Shown: positions 15,706 through 24,400 of the stretch, in pieces
How the letters are laid out: every line of letters starts with the position of its first letter
Numbering within the stretch: the first letter of the stretch is position 1
Assembly: GCF_009363755.1 (NCBI RefSeq)
Contig: NZ_CP045417.1
Coordinates: forward strand, 806,001 to 870,000
Source of the DNA: Halomonas sp. THAF5a
GTDB lineage: Bacteria > Pseudomonadota > Gammaproteobacteria > Pseudomonadales > Halomonadaceae
DNA: 64,000 nucleotides
Direction of reading: 5' to 3'
Program-made: the position numbers and the translations under genes
The notes under the pieces: generated by a model
Seen by the model: the letters and a program-made list of their open reading frames with translations, nothing else
Told to the model about the DNA's origin: nothing
Databases searched by the model: none

Positions 15706-17115
15706 TCAGGTTAGTTGAATCGTCTTGGATGTCGACGGAAAGTCTGATGCCGACTCATCCTGGCCGCCGTTCCTGTCGATGCCATGTTTCTCGAGCAGTC
15801 GATACAGGGTGACCCGAGAGATGCCGAGCTCGCGCGACGCGTGCAGTATCTTGTGCTTGTTGCGCGCCAGCGCGGCCTTGATCGCTTCGCACTCTGCTGT
15901 ATCGCGGGCCTGCTGCAGGGAATCGGCGTCCCGTGAGTGTCCATTGCGCCGTTCCAGCCCCAGGTCGCCGGGGCTGATCAGGCGATGCTCGCACATGATC
16001 ATGGCGCGCCTGACCCGGTTCACCATCTCGCGGATGTTTCCCGGCCAGCGATGCTGTTGCATCACCACCAGGCTGTCGTGACGGAATCCTCGCACCTTGA
16101 TCGGCTTGTCGTCGGAGAAGCGGTGAAAGAAGAAATTGGCCAGTGGCTCGATATCTTCCGGGTGCTCCCTGAGCGCGGGCGTCTGCACCTGCAGGACATT
16201 GAGCCGGTGGTAGAGGTCTTCCCTGAACTCCCCCTTCTCGACGGCCTGCTCGAGATCGACATGGGTCGCCGCCAGTACCCTGACATCGACGGGGATCTCC
16301 TTGAGTCCGCCGACACGAAACACCGTCAGGGTTTCCAGGAACCGCAGCAGATTGACCTGCATGTCCAGGGGAAGGTCGCCGATCTCGTCCAGGAAGAGCG
16401 TGCCGTCCTGTGAATTCTCGATGATGCCGGGCTTGCGCTGATTCGCGCCGGTGAAGGCGCCCTTTTCATGGCCGAAGAGCTCCGACTGGATGAGTCCTGC
16501 GGGCAGCGCGCCGCAGTTGACGACGTTGAAGGGCCCGTGACGACGCGACGAGAGATCGTGAATGGCCCGAGCCGTGAGCTCCTTGCCGGTGCCGGACTCT
16601 CCCGTGATCAGCACGGGGGCGTCGAAGGCGGCCACCTTGTGGATGGTGCGGTAGAGATGCTGCATGACCGGCGTATCGCCCACCATGCGCAAGTCTCCAT
16701 CATGACAGCCCGCTCGGCAGGCGTCGTGTTGGTCCTTGAGCTTGGCCATGCCCAAGGCGCTCTCCAGGAGCACGCTAACGCTGCGGGCGTCGAGAGGAGC
16801 TGCCAGATAGGCAAAGCAGTCGCTATAGATCATATCGCGAGCCTTGTCGCTGAGCCGGTCGATATTCTCCACCAGCACGACCCAGTGAAGGGCTGAGAGC
16901 CCGGGGTAGCGTTCCAGCTCGAGCGGAAAGGAGTCGGCTCCTTCCCTGAGAAAGATCAGCCCTATCTTGCAGTCATTCTTGCCGATGAACCCCAGCGCCT
17001 CTGTGAGATCGTCGGCCTGGAAAATCGACCAGTCATGGTGGGGGAGCTCCTCGATGATGGCCTGAAACAGCAAGTGATTGCCGATGGCCATGATCTGCCG
17101 AGATGATTCCATCAT
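15706..17115 (-). CDS. Sigma-54-dependent activator with degenerate receiver domain
   Basis: 469 residues. The N-terminal 125 residues look like a receiver fold without the phospho-acceptor Asp (LIFLREGA at the expected strand), as in VpsR/FleQ-type regulators. The AAA+ domain has Walker A GESGTGKE (172-179), the sigma-54 contact GAFTGA (219-224) and Walker [12 protein letters not shown] Fis-type helix-turn-helix ([21 protein letters not shown]) ends it. It should activate sigma-54 promoters, probably the one at 10996. Sensing may involve cyclic di-GMP, as in VpsR and FleQ; this is inference. The start at 17115 has AAGGACAACGG upstream. Confidence 0.88.
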   Translation of the reverse strand: MMESSRQIMAIGNHLLFQAIIEELPHHDWSIFQADDLTEALGFIGKNDCKIGLIFLREGADSFPLELERYPGLSALHWVVLVENIDRLSDKARDMIYSDCFAYLAAPLDARSVSVLLESALGMAKLKDQHDACRAGCHDGDLRMVGDTPVMQHLYRTIHKVAAFDAPVLITGESGTGKELTARAIHDLSSRRHGPFNVVNCGALPAGLIQSELFGHEKGAFTGANQRKPGIIENSQDGTLFLDEIGDLPLDMQVNLLRFLETLTVFRVGGLKEIPVDVRVLAATHVDLEQAVEKGEFREDLYHRLNVLQVQTPALREHPEDIEPLANFFFHRFSDDKPIKVRGFRHDSLVVMQQHRWPGNIREMVNRVRRAMIMCEHRLISPGDLGLERRNGHSRDADSLQQARDTAECEAIKAALARNKHKILHASRELGISRVTLYRLLEKHGIDRNGGQDESASDFPSTSKTIQLT

Positions 17116-17456
17116 CCGTTGTCCTTTGGGTTGTTCCTGGCAACCATCATTGATGGTGATCAGGGCCCTGCGAAGCCTGTCGTCAGTCGCGGGTATAGTC
17201 CCACTTGTCATCATCCCGCAGTGAACCGCATGATTTCCGTCATGTCTCTCCGGGACATGAACATGCCCGCGCCCAACACTGACAGAAGAAGACACGGGGT
17301 GTCGTATCGACGACTGCATGATCGCTCACCGGCGCCTGCCGTTCCCAGTGTTGGCGGCTCCCCGTTGATTGTAAAGTCATGTTACAGAGCGGTTTGCGGT
17401 CGGTGCTTTTGGAGTGGCTTCTTATGTACGAGAAATCATCGATTTATCATGGGGTT

Positions 17457-17479
17457 GAATCATCAATGGGAGATGATTC
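17457..17479. repeat. Palindrome with 8-bp arms upstream of the activator gene
   Basis: GAATCATC (17457-17464) and GATGATTC (17472-17479) flank AATGGGA. A nearby AAATC/GATTT pair and another GAATCATC near 17565 lie in the same AT-rich stretch. The gap 17116-17869 holds no gene I can support. Confidence 0.55.
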
Positions 17480-17731
17480 TGAGTGCACGTCAGGCCATTT
17501 TTATCATGAAATTGGTACTCGATGCTGACAGGAATAGTCGGCTTAATTCTTGGGTAGGAAGAATCATCATCCCCGCCTATTAGCGGGCCCATCTCGCCGA
17601 CATGCGTCGTCTCCGAACACATGCATCATCGGGTTTGGCGCGGTACACCTGGGACTGGCTCGTGTCGTTCCACCGACCGGACCGGCTAGGTGTCGTGGAG
17701 CGACGCTGTTGCCATGCGGACGGGGTCTCGG

Positions 17732-17766
17732 TCGACACGCGTGTGCTGTGCTCGACACGCGTGTCG
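17732..17766. repeat. Two direct copies of a palindromic 13-mer, 20 bp apart
   Basis: TCGACACGCGTGT occurs at 17732-17744 and 17752-17764; each contains the palindrome ACACGCGTGT. A 20-bp period is two helical turns, which suits paired regulator dimers. It lies about 100 bases past the 3' end of the SDR gene. Confidence 0.55.
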
Positions 17767-17869
17767 CTCTATGCGGGGCGCGGCGTGGGCACTGCGGCCA
17801 CCCGTGGCGCAGGTCAGTCGGGAAAAGCTCGCTCGATGAGGGGAGATCCGTGGTGGCGGGAAAGGAGGG

Positions 17870-18562
17870 CTACTCCACGTCCACGGGGGGCGTGGGGCGA
17901 ATCAGGATCTCGTTGACGTCCACATGCGCCGGTTGACCCAGGGCATAGATCACCGCGTTGGCGATATCGCGATCCTCGAGGGCGTACTCCGGCGGCTCAT
18001 CGAAGAATGGGGTGTCCACCATGCCGGGCTCGAGCAGCGTGACCCGAATGCCGCTGCCGCGCAGTTCTTCCCGAAGGTTGTAGCCGATGCCGGTGACCGC
18101 CCACTTGGTGGCGCTGTACATGGAGCCGGGAATGGTGGCCCGGCCGGCGGCAGAGCCCGTCAGCAGCACCTGGCCGCGACTGCGGCGCAGCGCCGGCAGG
18201 GTCGCCTGCAGGGTCAGGCCCACCCCGTAGACGTTGGTCAGGATCATCTCGCGCCAGGCCTCGTGGTCGGCGCCGCTGAAGCCGCCCGGCGAGCCGCCGC
18301 GCCCCGCATTGGCGAACACCGCATCGAGGCGCCCGAAGCGCTCCAGGGCCTGTTCGACCATGGCCTGCTGCTCCTCCAGGGAGGTCACGTCGCAGCCGAC
18401 GGCGAGGACGTTTTCCGGACCCAGCTCCTCGGCCAGGGCCGTCAACTTCTCACGGCTGCGGGCCGCCAGCACCAGCTTGTAATTCTCTCGGGCGGCGGCC
18501 CGTGCCGTGGACGCGCCGATGCCGCTCGACGCCCCGGTAATCAACAATACCCGATCTCTCAT
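17870..18562 (-). CDS. SDR family oxidoreductase
   Basis: 230-residue classical short-chain dehydrogenase. It has the nucleotide-binding TGASSGIG at the N-terminus, NAG (ANAGRGGS) and the catalytic Ser plus YSATK (YxxxK). An Arg at the end of beta2 (LAARSREKL) suggests NADP(H) preference. The C-terminus (RPTPPVDVE) matches the YdfG/NADP-dependent short-chain family acting on hydroxy acids or similar alcohols. AGGAGAGG precedes the ATG at 18562. Just upstream, GTGCCT is repeated four times (about 18573-18596), a slippage-prone tract in the leader. Confidence 0.9.
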   Translation of the reverse strand: MRDRVLLITGASSGIGASTARAAARENYKLVLAARSREKLTALAEELGPENVLAVGCDVTSLEEQQAMVEQALERFGRLDAVFANAGRGGSPGGFSGADHEAWREMILTNVYGVGLTLQATLPALRRSRGQVLLTGSAAGRATIPGSMYSATKWAVTGIGYNLREELRGSGIRVTLLEPGMVDTPFFDEPPEYALEDRDIANAVIYALGQPAHVDVNEILIRPTPPVDVE

Positions 18563-18728
18563 CGTCCTCTCCTGTGCCTGTGCCTGTGCCTGTGAGTCGT
18601 GAGTCGCCAGTCTCCAGCATGCCCAGTCCCAGTCATGGCGGCAATCTCTCCGCTCAACGCACCGCCATGGGCTCATGGCAGTGTGGCCGGGAGTGGCGCC
18701 TGCCGTCAGATCATCGGCGGGGGTGGCC

Positions 18729-19451
18729 TCAGTTCATGGCCAGCGGCGCCCCGCCGCGGTCGCAGCGCAAGAAGTCCGAGCTTGCCAGCCACGCCGGGTC
18801 GGGGTAGTAGGTGAAGAGGTACTGATCCTCCTTGAGGCTGTCGATCAGCGGCGTCGCCACGTCCTGGCGAACCGCCGGACAGCCGTGGCTGCGGCCGAGG
18901 CGACCGGTCTGCTCGATGAAATCCTCGCTGACGTAGTCGGCGCCGTGGATGACGATGGCGCGCTCGTAGGCCAGGTCGTTGACGCCGGGTTCCAGCCCCT
19001 CGAGCCGCAGGGAGTAGCCGTTGCTGCCCTGGTAGCTGTTCATGGTGCGAAACAGCCCGATGCTGGACTGGTGACTCTCCGGGACGTTGGAGAAGCGGCT
19101 GGCCATGGCATTGCCCGAGCCCTGGCCGTGGGAGACCAGCTCCCTGAACAGCAGCTGCCGATTCTGAAGGTCGAAGACCCACAGGCGCGGCTCGCTGGAG
19201 GGCAGCGAGAAGTCGATCACCGCCAGCCGCTCGGCGTTGGGGTCGGCGCAGGAGAGCGCGCGGGCCGCCAGGCGCATCACCCGGGCATCGGCGTCGGGTG
19301 CCAGCCGCTGCAGGGCCTGGGCGAGGGGGCCCGGGGACGCAGGGGGCGCCGCCTGCGTGTCCTCGCTGGCCGGGGCAGGGAGGGCGTTCAGCAGCAGGGC
19401 GACAACGAGAAGCGCGCCGGGCAGCCATCGGCGCGGGGCGAGGATCGGCAT
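18729..19451 (-). CDS. Periplasmic murein L,D-transpeptidase catalytic domain protein
   Basis: 240 residues with a signal peptide (LLVVALLLNALPAPAS, cleavage near residue 29). The catalytic region has the IHGADYV histidine and GRSHGCPAV nucleophile motifs of the YkuD_2-type family, close to the proteins annotated as murein L,D-transpeptidase catalytic domain family. It would make or edit 3-3 peptidoglycan links, or attach substituents. The start at 19451 gives a standard signal sequence. It is divergent from a second, larger L,D-transpeptidase; the two share a 167-base promoter region. Confidence 0.87.
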   Translation of the reverse strand: MPILAPRRWLPGALLVVALLLNALPAPASEDTQAAPPASPGPLAQALQRLAPDADARVMRLAARALSCADPNAERLAVIDFSLPSSEPRLWVFDLQNRQLLFRELVSHGQGSGNAMASRFSNVPESHQSSIGLFRTMNSYQGSNGYSLRLEGLEPGVNDLAYERAIVIHGADYVSEDFIEQTGRLGRSHGCPAVRQDVATPLIDSLKEDQYLFTYYPDPAWLASSDFLRCDRGGAPLAMN

Positions 19452-19618
19452 TCGGGAAACCTGTCGGGTGGGGCGCGGCCGGCTCGACCTCCGTGCCGGG
19501 GCGCCGCGGTGATCGCGCAAACGGGCGAGCGGCTTCCCTGCGGCTCGGGATCAGACACTATGATGATGTGAAGCATCATAATGAACCAGCCACCGACATC
19601 AACCTTGCGGAGGTCGCC

Positions 19619-21232
19619 ATGTTCCGGGCCATTGGATGGATTCCGCGAGGTCTCGCGGTGGTGATCCTGCTGAGGTCGATCGCCTCGGCGCCGGCTGAGG
19701 CGGAAGCGGACTCCCTGACCGAGCACCTCGCCGAGCGCCTGGCGCAGCAGTCGCCATCCCTGCGGGCGTTCTATGCGGTCCGTGATGGACGGCCGGCCTG
19801 GCAGGAGGCTGCCACCGTGGCGGCCCTCGCCAACGCCCTGCATACCCTCGACGCCGACGGCCTGACGCCCCAGGACTATCGGCCGGATACGCTGGTGGCC
19901 GCGCATCGCCAGGCCCTCGAGGCGACGAGTCCACCGGAGGCGCGGGTGCGCTTCGAGCTTCGCGCGAGCCAGACCCTGTTGACGGCCCTGCGCCACCTGC
20001 AGCGCGGCAAGGTGGACCCCTATCGCATCGATCCGGACTGGGAGGTGCCCATCGCGGCGCCCCCGCTGGACCTTGCCGAGATCTCGCAGTCGGTCGACAC
20101 CCGGGCGTTCGACCGGGCCTTCGCCGCGGCACGCCCCTCGGCGCCGCCCTACCAGCGCTTGCGAGCGAGCCTTGCGCGCTACCGGCACATCGCCCGACAG
20201 GGGGGCTGGCCGATGATGCCGCCCCGCCCGCGGTCGCTGCGCCCGGGGGAGGTCCATGACGATGTGCGGCGGCTGCGCGAGCGCCTGGCGCTGCTGGGGG
20301 AGCTGGAGGTGATGGCGGGAGAGCCGTGGTCCGATCCCGCCTCGATGCCGCCCGATCCGCGCCGCTATGACGAGCGTCTGGTCGCGGCCGTGGAGCGCTT
20401 CCAGCGCCGCCACCTGCTGGAGGTGGACGGCATCGTCGGGCCCCGCACGCGCTCGGCCCTGAACGTCCCCGTGACCACGCGCATCGACCAGATCCGCGTC
20501 AACCTGGAGCGCGCGCGCTGGCTGCTCCACGGCCTGCCGGACTCCTTCGTGCTGGTCGATATCGCGGGCTACCGGATCCGCTACTTCCGCCCGGACGGCG
20601 GCGTCTGGCGCTCGCGCATCGTGGTGGGCCGGCCCTATCGCCGCACCCCCTCGCTGCGCTCGCAGATCACCCACCTGACGATCAACCCCACCTGGACGGT
20701 GCCGCCGACCATCCTGCGCGAGGACGTGCTGCCCCGGGTTCGTCGCCACCTCGGCTACCTGTGGGAGCAGGACCTGATGGTGCTGAGTCCCTCCGGCCGA
20801 CGCCTCGACCCGCGGGACGTCGACTGGTGGCGCCCCGGCAACGTCATCCTGCGCCAGCGTGCCGGCCCCCGGAATGCCCTGGGGCGCGTGGTGTTGCGCT
20901 TCCCCAACCGGCACCTGGTCTACCTGCACGACACCCCGGCCCAGGGGCTCTTCGAGCGCGAGCAGCGCGCCTTCAGCTCGGGCTGCATCCGCGTGCAGGG
21001 GGTGCTAGAGCTCGCCCAGCAGCTCTTCGACGACACCGGCACCGACGCCCGGGTCGGCGCTCTGGTCGCCGCCGGTCGCACCCGCAATATCGACCTGGCG
21101 CGTTCCGTGCCGGTCATCCTGCACTACTGGACGGTGCACCCGGACGAGGCGGGCCGGCTGGTCTTCCGCCCCGACATCTACGCGCGTGACGGGGCGCTGC
21201 TCGAGGCGTTGGACGCGCCTCTCGCTCCCTAG
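19619..21232 (+). CDS. L,D-transpeptidase, YcbB/LdtD-like
   Basis: 537 residues with an N-terminal signal or anchor (IPRGLAVVILLRSIASAPAEA). An N-terminal scaffold domain precedes a peptidoglycan-binding motif (LVAAVERFQRRHLLEVDGIVGPRTRSALNV, near residues 255-285). The YkuD catalytic domain has TINPTWTVPP, HDTPAQGLF and SSGCIRVQ with the nucleophilic Cys. Domain order matches E. coli LdtD (YcbB), which forms 3-3 crosslinks. GCGGAGG lies close to the ATG at 19619. The upstream TATGATG/CATCATA inverted repeat (19559-19580) may be a regulatory site. Confidence 0.92.
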   Translation: MFRAIGWIPRGLAVVILLRSIASAPAEAEADSLTEHLAERLAQQSPSLRAFYAVRDGRPAWQEAATVAALANALHTLDADGLTPQDYRPDTLVAAHRQALEATSPPEARVRFELRASQTLLTALRHLQRGKVDPYRIDPDWEVPIAAPPLDLAEISQSVDTRAFDRAFAAARPSAPPYQRLRASLARYRHIARQGGWPMMPPRPRSLRPGEVHDDVRRLRERLALLGELEVMAGEPWSDPASMPPDPRRYDERLVAAVERFQRRHLLEVDGIVGPRTRSALNVPVTTRIDQIRVNLERARWLLHGLPDSFVLVDIAGYRIRYFRPDGGVWRSRIVVGRPYRRTPSLRSQITHLTINPTWTVPPTILREDVLPRVRRHLGYLWEQDLMVLSPSGRRLDPRDVDWWRPGNVILRQRAGPRNALGRVVLRFPNRHLVYLHDTPAQGLFEREQRAFSSGCIRVQGVLELAQQLFDDTGTDARVGALVAAGRTRNIDLARSVPVILHYWTVHPDEAGRLVFRPDIYARDGALLEALDAPLAP

Positions 21233-21335
21233 GTGACCCCTGCCTGTGCGCCTCGAGCCAGCCACCGACGGTCTGACGACCTGGCATCTCGTCTCCTGCG
21301 TGGTCGGGCGCAGGTGACACGCCGAGCGGCCAGGG

Positions 21336-21710
21336 TCACGCCTGGAGCATCACCTCGTCGCCCTCGAGGCGCACCGGCCAGGTGCGCAGGCGGATCGCCT
21401 CGTCCTCCAGGCACTGGCCGTCGTCGAGGCGGAAGTGCTGCTTGTAGAGCGGCGAGGCCACCACCGGCTCGCCCCGGGCGTCGCCGACGATGCCGCGGGC
21501 GATGACGTTGGCGCCGGAGAAGGGATCGCGATGATCCACGGCGTAGAGCTCGGTGGCGTGGCCAGGCAGGTAGAAGAGGGCCACCTGGGCCGTGCCCTCG
21601 GCGGTCTCGATCCAGGCGGCGACGCCGGAGTGGGCCACCAGGTCGGCGCGGGTGCAGAGGGTCTGCCAGGTCGGGGTCATGGTCGGGGCTGCTGCGGTTG
21701 CGGTGGTCAT
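21336..21710 (-). CDS. nirD: Nitrite reductase (NADH) small subunit
   Basis: 124 residues with the Rieske-type fold of NirD but without the Cys/His cluster ligands (VDHRDPFSGANVIARGIVGD and SPLYKQHFRLDDGQCLED are typical). NirD supports the NirB siroheme enzyme that reduces nitrite to ammonium in the cytoplasm. GAGGAATATCC precedes the ATG. It follows nirB by 173 bases, and that gap holds a dispersed repeat. It is the last gene of the nir operon. Confidence 0.95.
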   Translation of the reverse strand: MTTATAAAPTMTPTWQTLCTRADLVAHSGVAAWIETAEGTAQVALFYLPGHATELYAVDHRDPFSGANVIARGIVGDARGEPVVASPLYKQHFRLDDGQCLEDEAIRLRTWPVRLEGDEVMLQA

Positions 21711-21760
21711 GGATATTCCTCGGGAGCGAATGGCCAGGTATCAATGGCGGTCGACTCTCC

Positions 21761-21827
21761 GGCGACAAGCCACGCGAGGGCGCTATGAACCCATCCCTGG
21801 GCGCTACTTTGGCCATCCATGGCCAAA
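21761..21827 (+). repeat. Dispersed intergenic repeat, copy 1 (between nirB and nirD)
   Basis: Begins GGCGACAAGC and contains TGAACCCATCCCTGGGCGC, then the hairpin TTTGGCCATCCATGGCCAAA. A second copy lies at 43741-43806 in the opposite orientation. The core is nearly identical and the hairpin differs by compensating changes. Confidence 0.85.
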
Positions 21828-21883
21828 AACCCCTCGCTTAGGCTTGTCCCCGGCGTCGATCCCGCTATCGGAAGCGCGATGCC

Positions 21884-24400
21884 TTACGCGGGTCTCAACT
21901 GGCCGCGCTCTTCGGTGACGATGATGTCCGGGTCGGGGCGCGCATCGTTGACGAAGCTGCGGAAGCGCTTGAGCTTCTCAGGATCGTTGATGGCGCCCGC
22001 CCACTCGCACTCGTAGTTGTTGATCACGGTCTGCATCTGGGCCTCGAGCTCCTCGTTGATTCCCAGGCTGTCCTCGAGCACTACGGCCTTGAGGTAGTCG
22101 AGGCCGCCCGCCAGGTTCTCGCGCCACACCGAGGTGCGCTGCAGGCGGTCGGCGGTGCGCACGTAGAACATCAGCAGGCGGTCGATGATCGCGATCAGCT
22201 GCGCGTCGTCGAGGTCGGTGGCGAAGAGCTCGGCGTGGCGCGGGCGCATGCCGCCGTTGCCGCACACGTAGAGGTTCCAGCCGTGCTCGGTGGCGATCAC
22301 GCCGATGTCCTTGCTCTGGGCCTCGGCGCATTCGCGGGTGCAGCCGGAGACGGCGAACTTGAGCTTGTGCGGCGAGCGAAGGCCCTTGTAGCGATGCTCG
22401 AGCCGGATCGCCATGCCCACGCTGTCGGCCACCCCGTAGCGGCACCAGGTGCTGCCGACGCAGGACTTCACGGTGCGCAGCGACTTGCCGTAGGCGTGGC
22501 CGGTCTCGAAGCCGGCCGCGATCAGCTCGCCCCAGATGTCGGGCAGGTCCTCCAGGCGGGCGCCGAACAGGTCGATGCGCTGGCCGCCGGTGACCTTGGT
22601 GTAGAGCCCGTATTCTTGCGCCACCTGGCCCAGCACCACCAGCTTGTCCGGGGTGATCTCGCCGCCCGGCACCCGCGGCACCACCGAGTAGGTGCCGTTC
22701 TTCTGCATGTTGGCCATGAAGGTGTCGTTGGTGTCCTGCAGCGGGATGTGCGCGGCGTCGGTGATCGGCTCGTTGAAGCAGGAGGCCAAGATCGAGGCCA
22801 CCGCCGGCTTGCAGATATCGCAGCCCAGGCGATGGTCGTGGGAAGCGCCATGCTTGTCGATCAGCTCGCCGAAGGTCCGGATGCCCTCGACCCGCACGAT
22901 GTCGTAGAGCTCCTGGCGGGTGTGGGCGAAGTGTTCGCAGATCGAGGTGTCGACCTCCACGCCGCGGGCCTCGAGCTCGTGGTCGACCACGTTCTTGAGC
23001 AGCGCCGCGCAGCCGCCGCAGCCGGTGCTGGCCTTGGTCTCGGCCTTGACCGCGCCGAGGTCCATGGCGCCGGCGTCGAGGCTTTCGCAGATCGCGGCCT
23101 TGGTGACGTTGTGGCACGAGCAGATGGTGGCGTCGTCGGGCAGGGCGTCGGCGCCGAGCGTCGGCGCGCCCTCGGAGGACGGCACGATCAGCGCCGCCGG
23201 ATCCTCCGGCAGCTCCAGGCCATTGCTGTAGTACTGCATCAGAGTGTCGTAGGCGTCGTTGTTGCCCACCAGCATGGCGCCGAGCAGCTTCCTGCCGTCG
23301 CCGGAGACCACCAGCTTGCGGTATTCCTGCTTGAGCTCGTCGAGGTAGCGGAAGGTCCGGGCGCCGGGGCTGCGGCTGCCGTGGGCGTCGCCGATGGCGC
23401 CCACGTCGACGCCGAGCAGCTTGAGCTTGGTGCTCATGTCGGCGCCGTCGAAGGTCAGCTCGCCGCCCAGCAGGGTGTCGGCGGCGGCCTTGGCCATCTG
23501 GTAGCCGGGGGCCACCAGGCCGAAGATGCTGTTCTGCCACAGCGCCACCTCGCCGACGGCGAGGATCGCCGGGTCGCTGGTCAGGCAGCGGTCGTCGATC
23601 ACCACGCCGCCGCGCTCGCCGATCTCCAGCGCGCAGTCGCGGGCCAGCTGGTCGCGGGGGCGGATGCCGGCGGAGAACACGATCAGGTCGGTCTCCAGCA
23701 CCTTGTCGTCCTGGAACACCATGCGGTGGCGGCTGGCCTGGCCGTCCTCGATGTGCTGGGTGGCGCGGTCGGTGAGCACCTGCACGCCCAGCGCCTCGAT
23801 CTTCTCGCGCAGCAGCTCGCCGCCCTCGGCGTCGACCTGCATCGGCATCAGCCGGGGGGCGAACTCGACCACGGCGGTGTCGAGATCCAGGCCGCGCAGG
23901 GCGTTGGCCGCTTCCAGGCCCAGCAGGCCGCCGCCGACCACCACGCCGGTGGTGGCGTCCACGGCCGCCGCGCGGATGGCGTCGAGATCGTCCAGGGTGC
24001 GATAGACCAGGCAGTGGTCGCGCTCGTGGCCGGGAATCGGCGGCACGAAGGGGAAGGAGCCGGTGGCCAGCACCAGCCGCGCATAGGGATAGCGGCCCCG
24101 CTCGGTGATCACCTCGCTGGCGTCGCGATCGATGGCGGTGACCTCCTCGGCGAGGCGCAGCTCGATGCCGTGCTCGGCGTAGAAGTCGGCGTCGCACAGG
24201 GCCAGGGACTGGGCGTCCCGGCCGGCGAAGTACTCGGACAGGTGAACGCGGTCGTAGGCGCGGTGGCGCTCCTCGCCGAACACCGTGATGCGGTAGTGCT
24301 CGGTGGCGCCGCGTTCGATCAGCTGCTCGACCAGATGATGGCCGACCATGCCGTTGCCGATGATGATCAGCGGGGGAGTTGCTTGGCTGGGCGTGTTCAT
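21884..24400 (-). CDS. nirB: Nitrite reductase (NADH) large subunit
   Basis: 838 residues, the normal size. The N-terminal pyridine nucleotide-disulfide oxidoreductase part has FAD motif IIGNGMVGHHLVEQL and NAD motif VVVGGGLLGLEAAN. A BFD-like [2Fe-2S] segment follows (CSCHNVTKAAICESL and TGCGGCAALL). The C-terminal siroheme/[4Fe-4S] half contains CVGSTWCRYGV and VSGCTRECAEAQSKDIGV ligands. It reduces nitrite to ammonium with NADH for assimilation. AGGAGGAAG precedes the ATG, which overlaps the upstream gene's stop by four bases (ATGA), indicating translational coupling. Confidence 0.97.
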   Translation of the reverse strand: MNTPSQATPPLIIIGNGMVGHHLVEQLIERGATEHYRITVFGEERHRAYDRVHLSEYFAGRDAQSLALCDADFYAEHGIELRLAEEVTAIDRDASEVITERGRYPYARLVLATGSFPFVPPIPGHERDHCLVYRTLDDLDAIRAAAVDATTGVVVGGGLLGLEAANALRGLDLDTAVVEFAPRLMPMQVDAEGGELLREKIEALGVQVLTDRATQHIEDGQASRHRMVFQDDKVLETDLIVFSAGIRPRDQLARDCALEIGERGGVVIDDRCLTSDPAILAVGEVALWQNSIFGLVAPGYQMAKAAADTLLGGELTFDGADMSTKLKLLGVDVGAIGDAHGSRSPGARTFRYLDELKQEYRKLVVSGDGRKLLGAMLVGNNDAYDTLMQYYSNGLELPEDPAALIVPSSEGAPTLGADALPDDATICSCHNVTKAAICESLDAGAMDLGAVKAETKASTGCGGCAALLKNVVDHELEARGVEVDTSICEHFAHTRQELYDIVRVEGIRTFGELIDKHGASHDHRLGCDICKPAVASILASCFNEPITDAAHIPLQDTNDTFMANMQKNGTYSVVPRVPGGEITPDKLVVLGQVAQEYGLYTKVTGGQRIDLFGARLEDLPDIWGELIAAGFETGHAYGKSLRTVKSCVGSTWCRYGVADSVGMAIRLEHRYKGLRSPHKLKFAVSGCTRECAEAQSKDIGVIATEHGWNLYVCGNGGMRPRHAELFATDLDDAQLIAIIDRLLMFYVRTADRLQRTSVWRENLAGGLDYLKAVVLEDSLGINEELEAQMQTVINNYECEWAGAINDPEKLKRFRSFVNDARPDPDIIVTEERGQLRPA

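Noticed and set aside
17119..17583. 154-residue plus-strand frame in the large gap
   Set aside because: Overlaps the regulatory leader of the divergent activator gene, has no protein-like composition, and no start signal.
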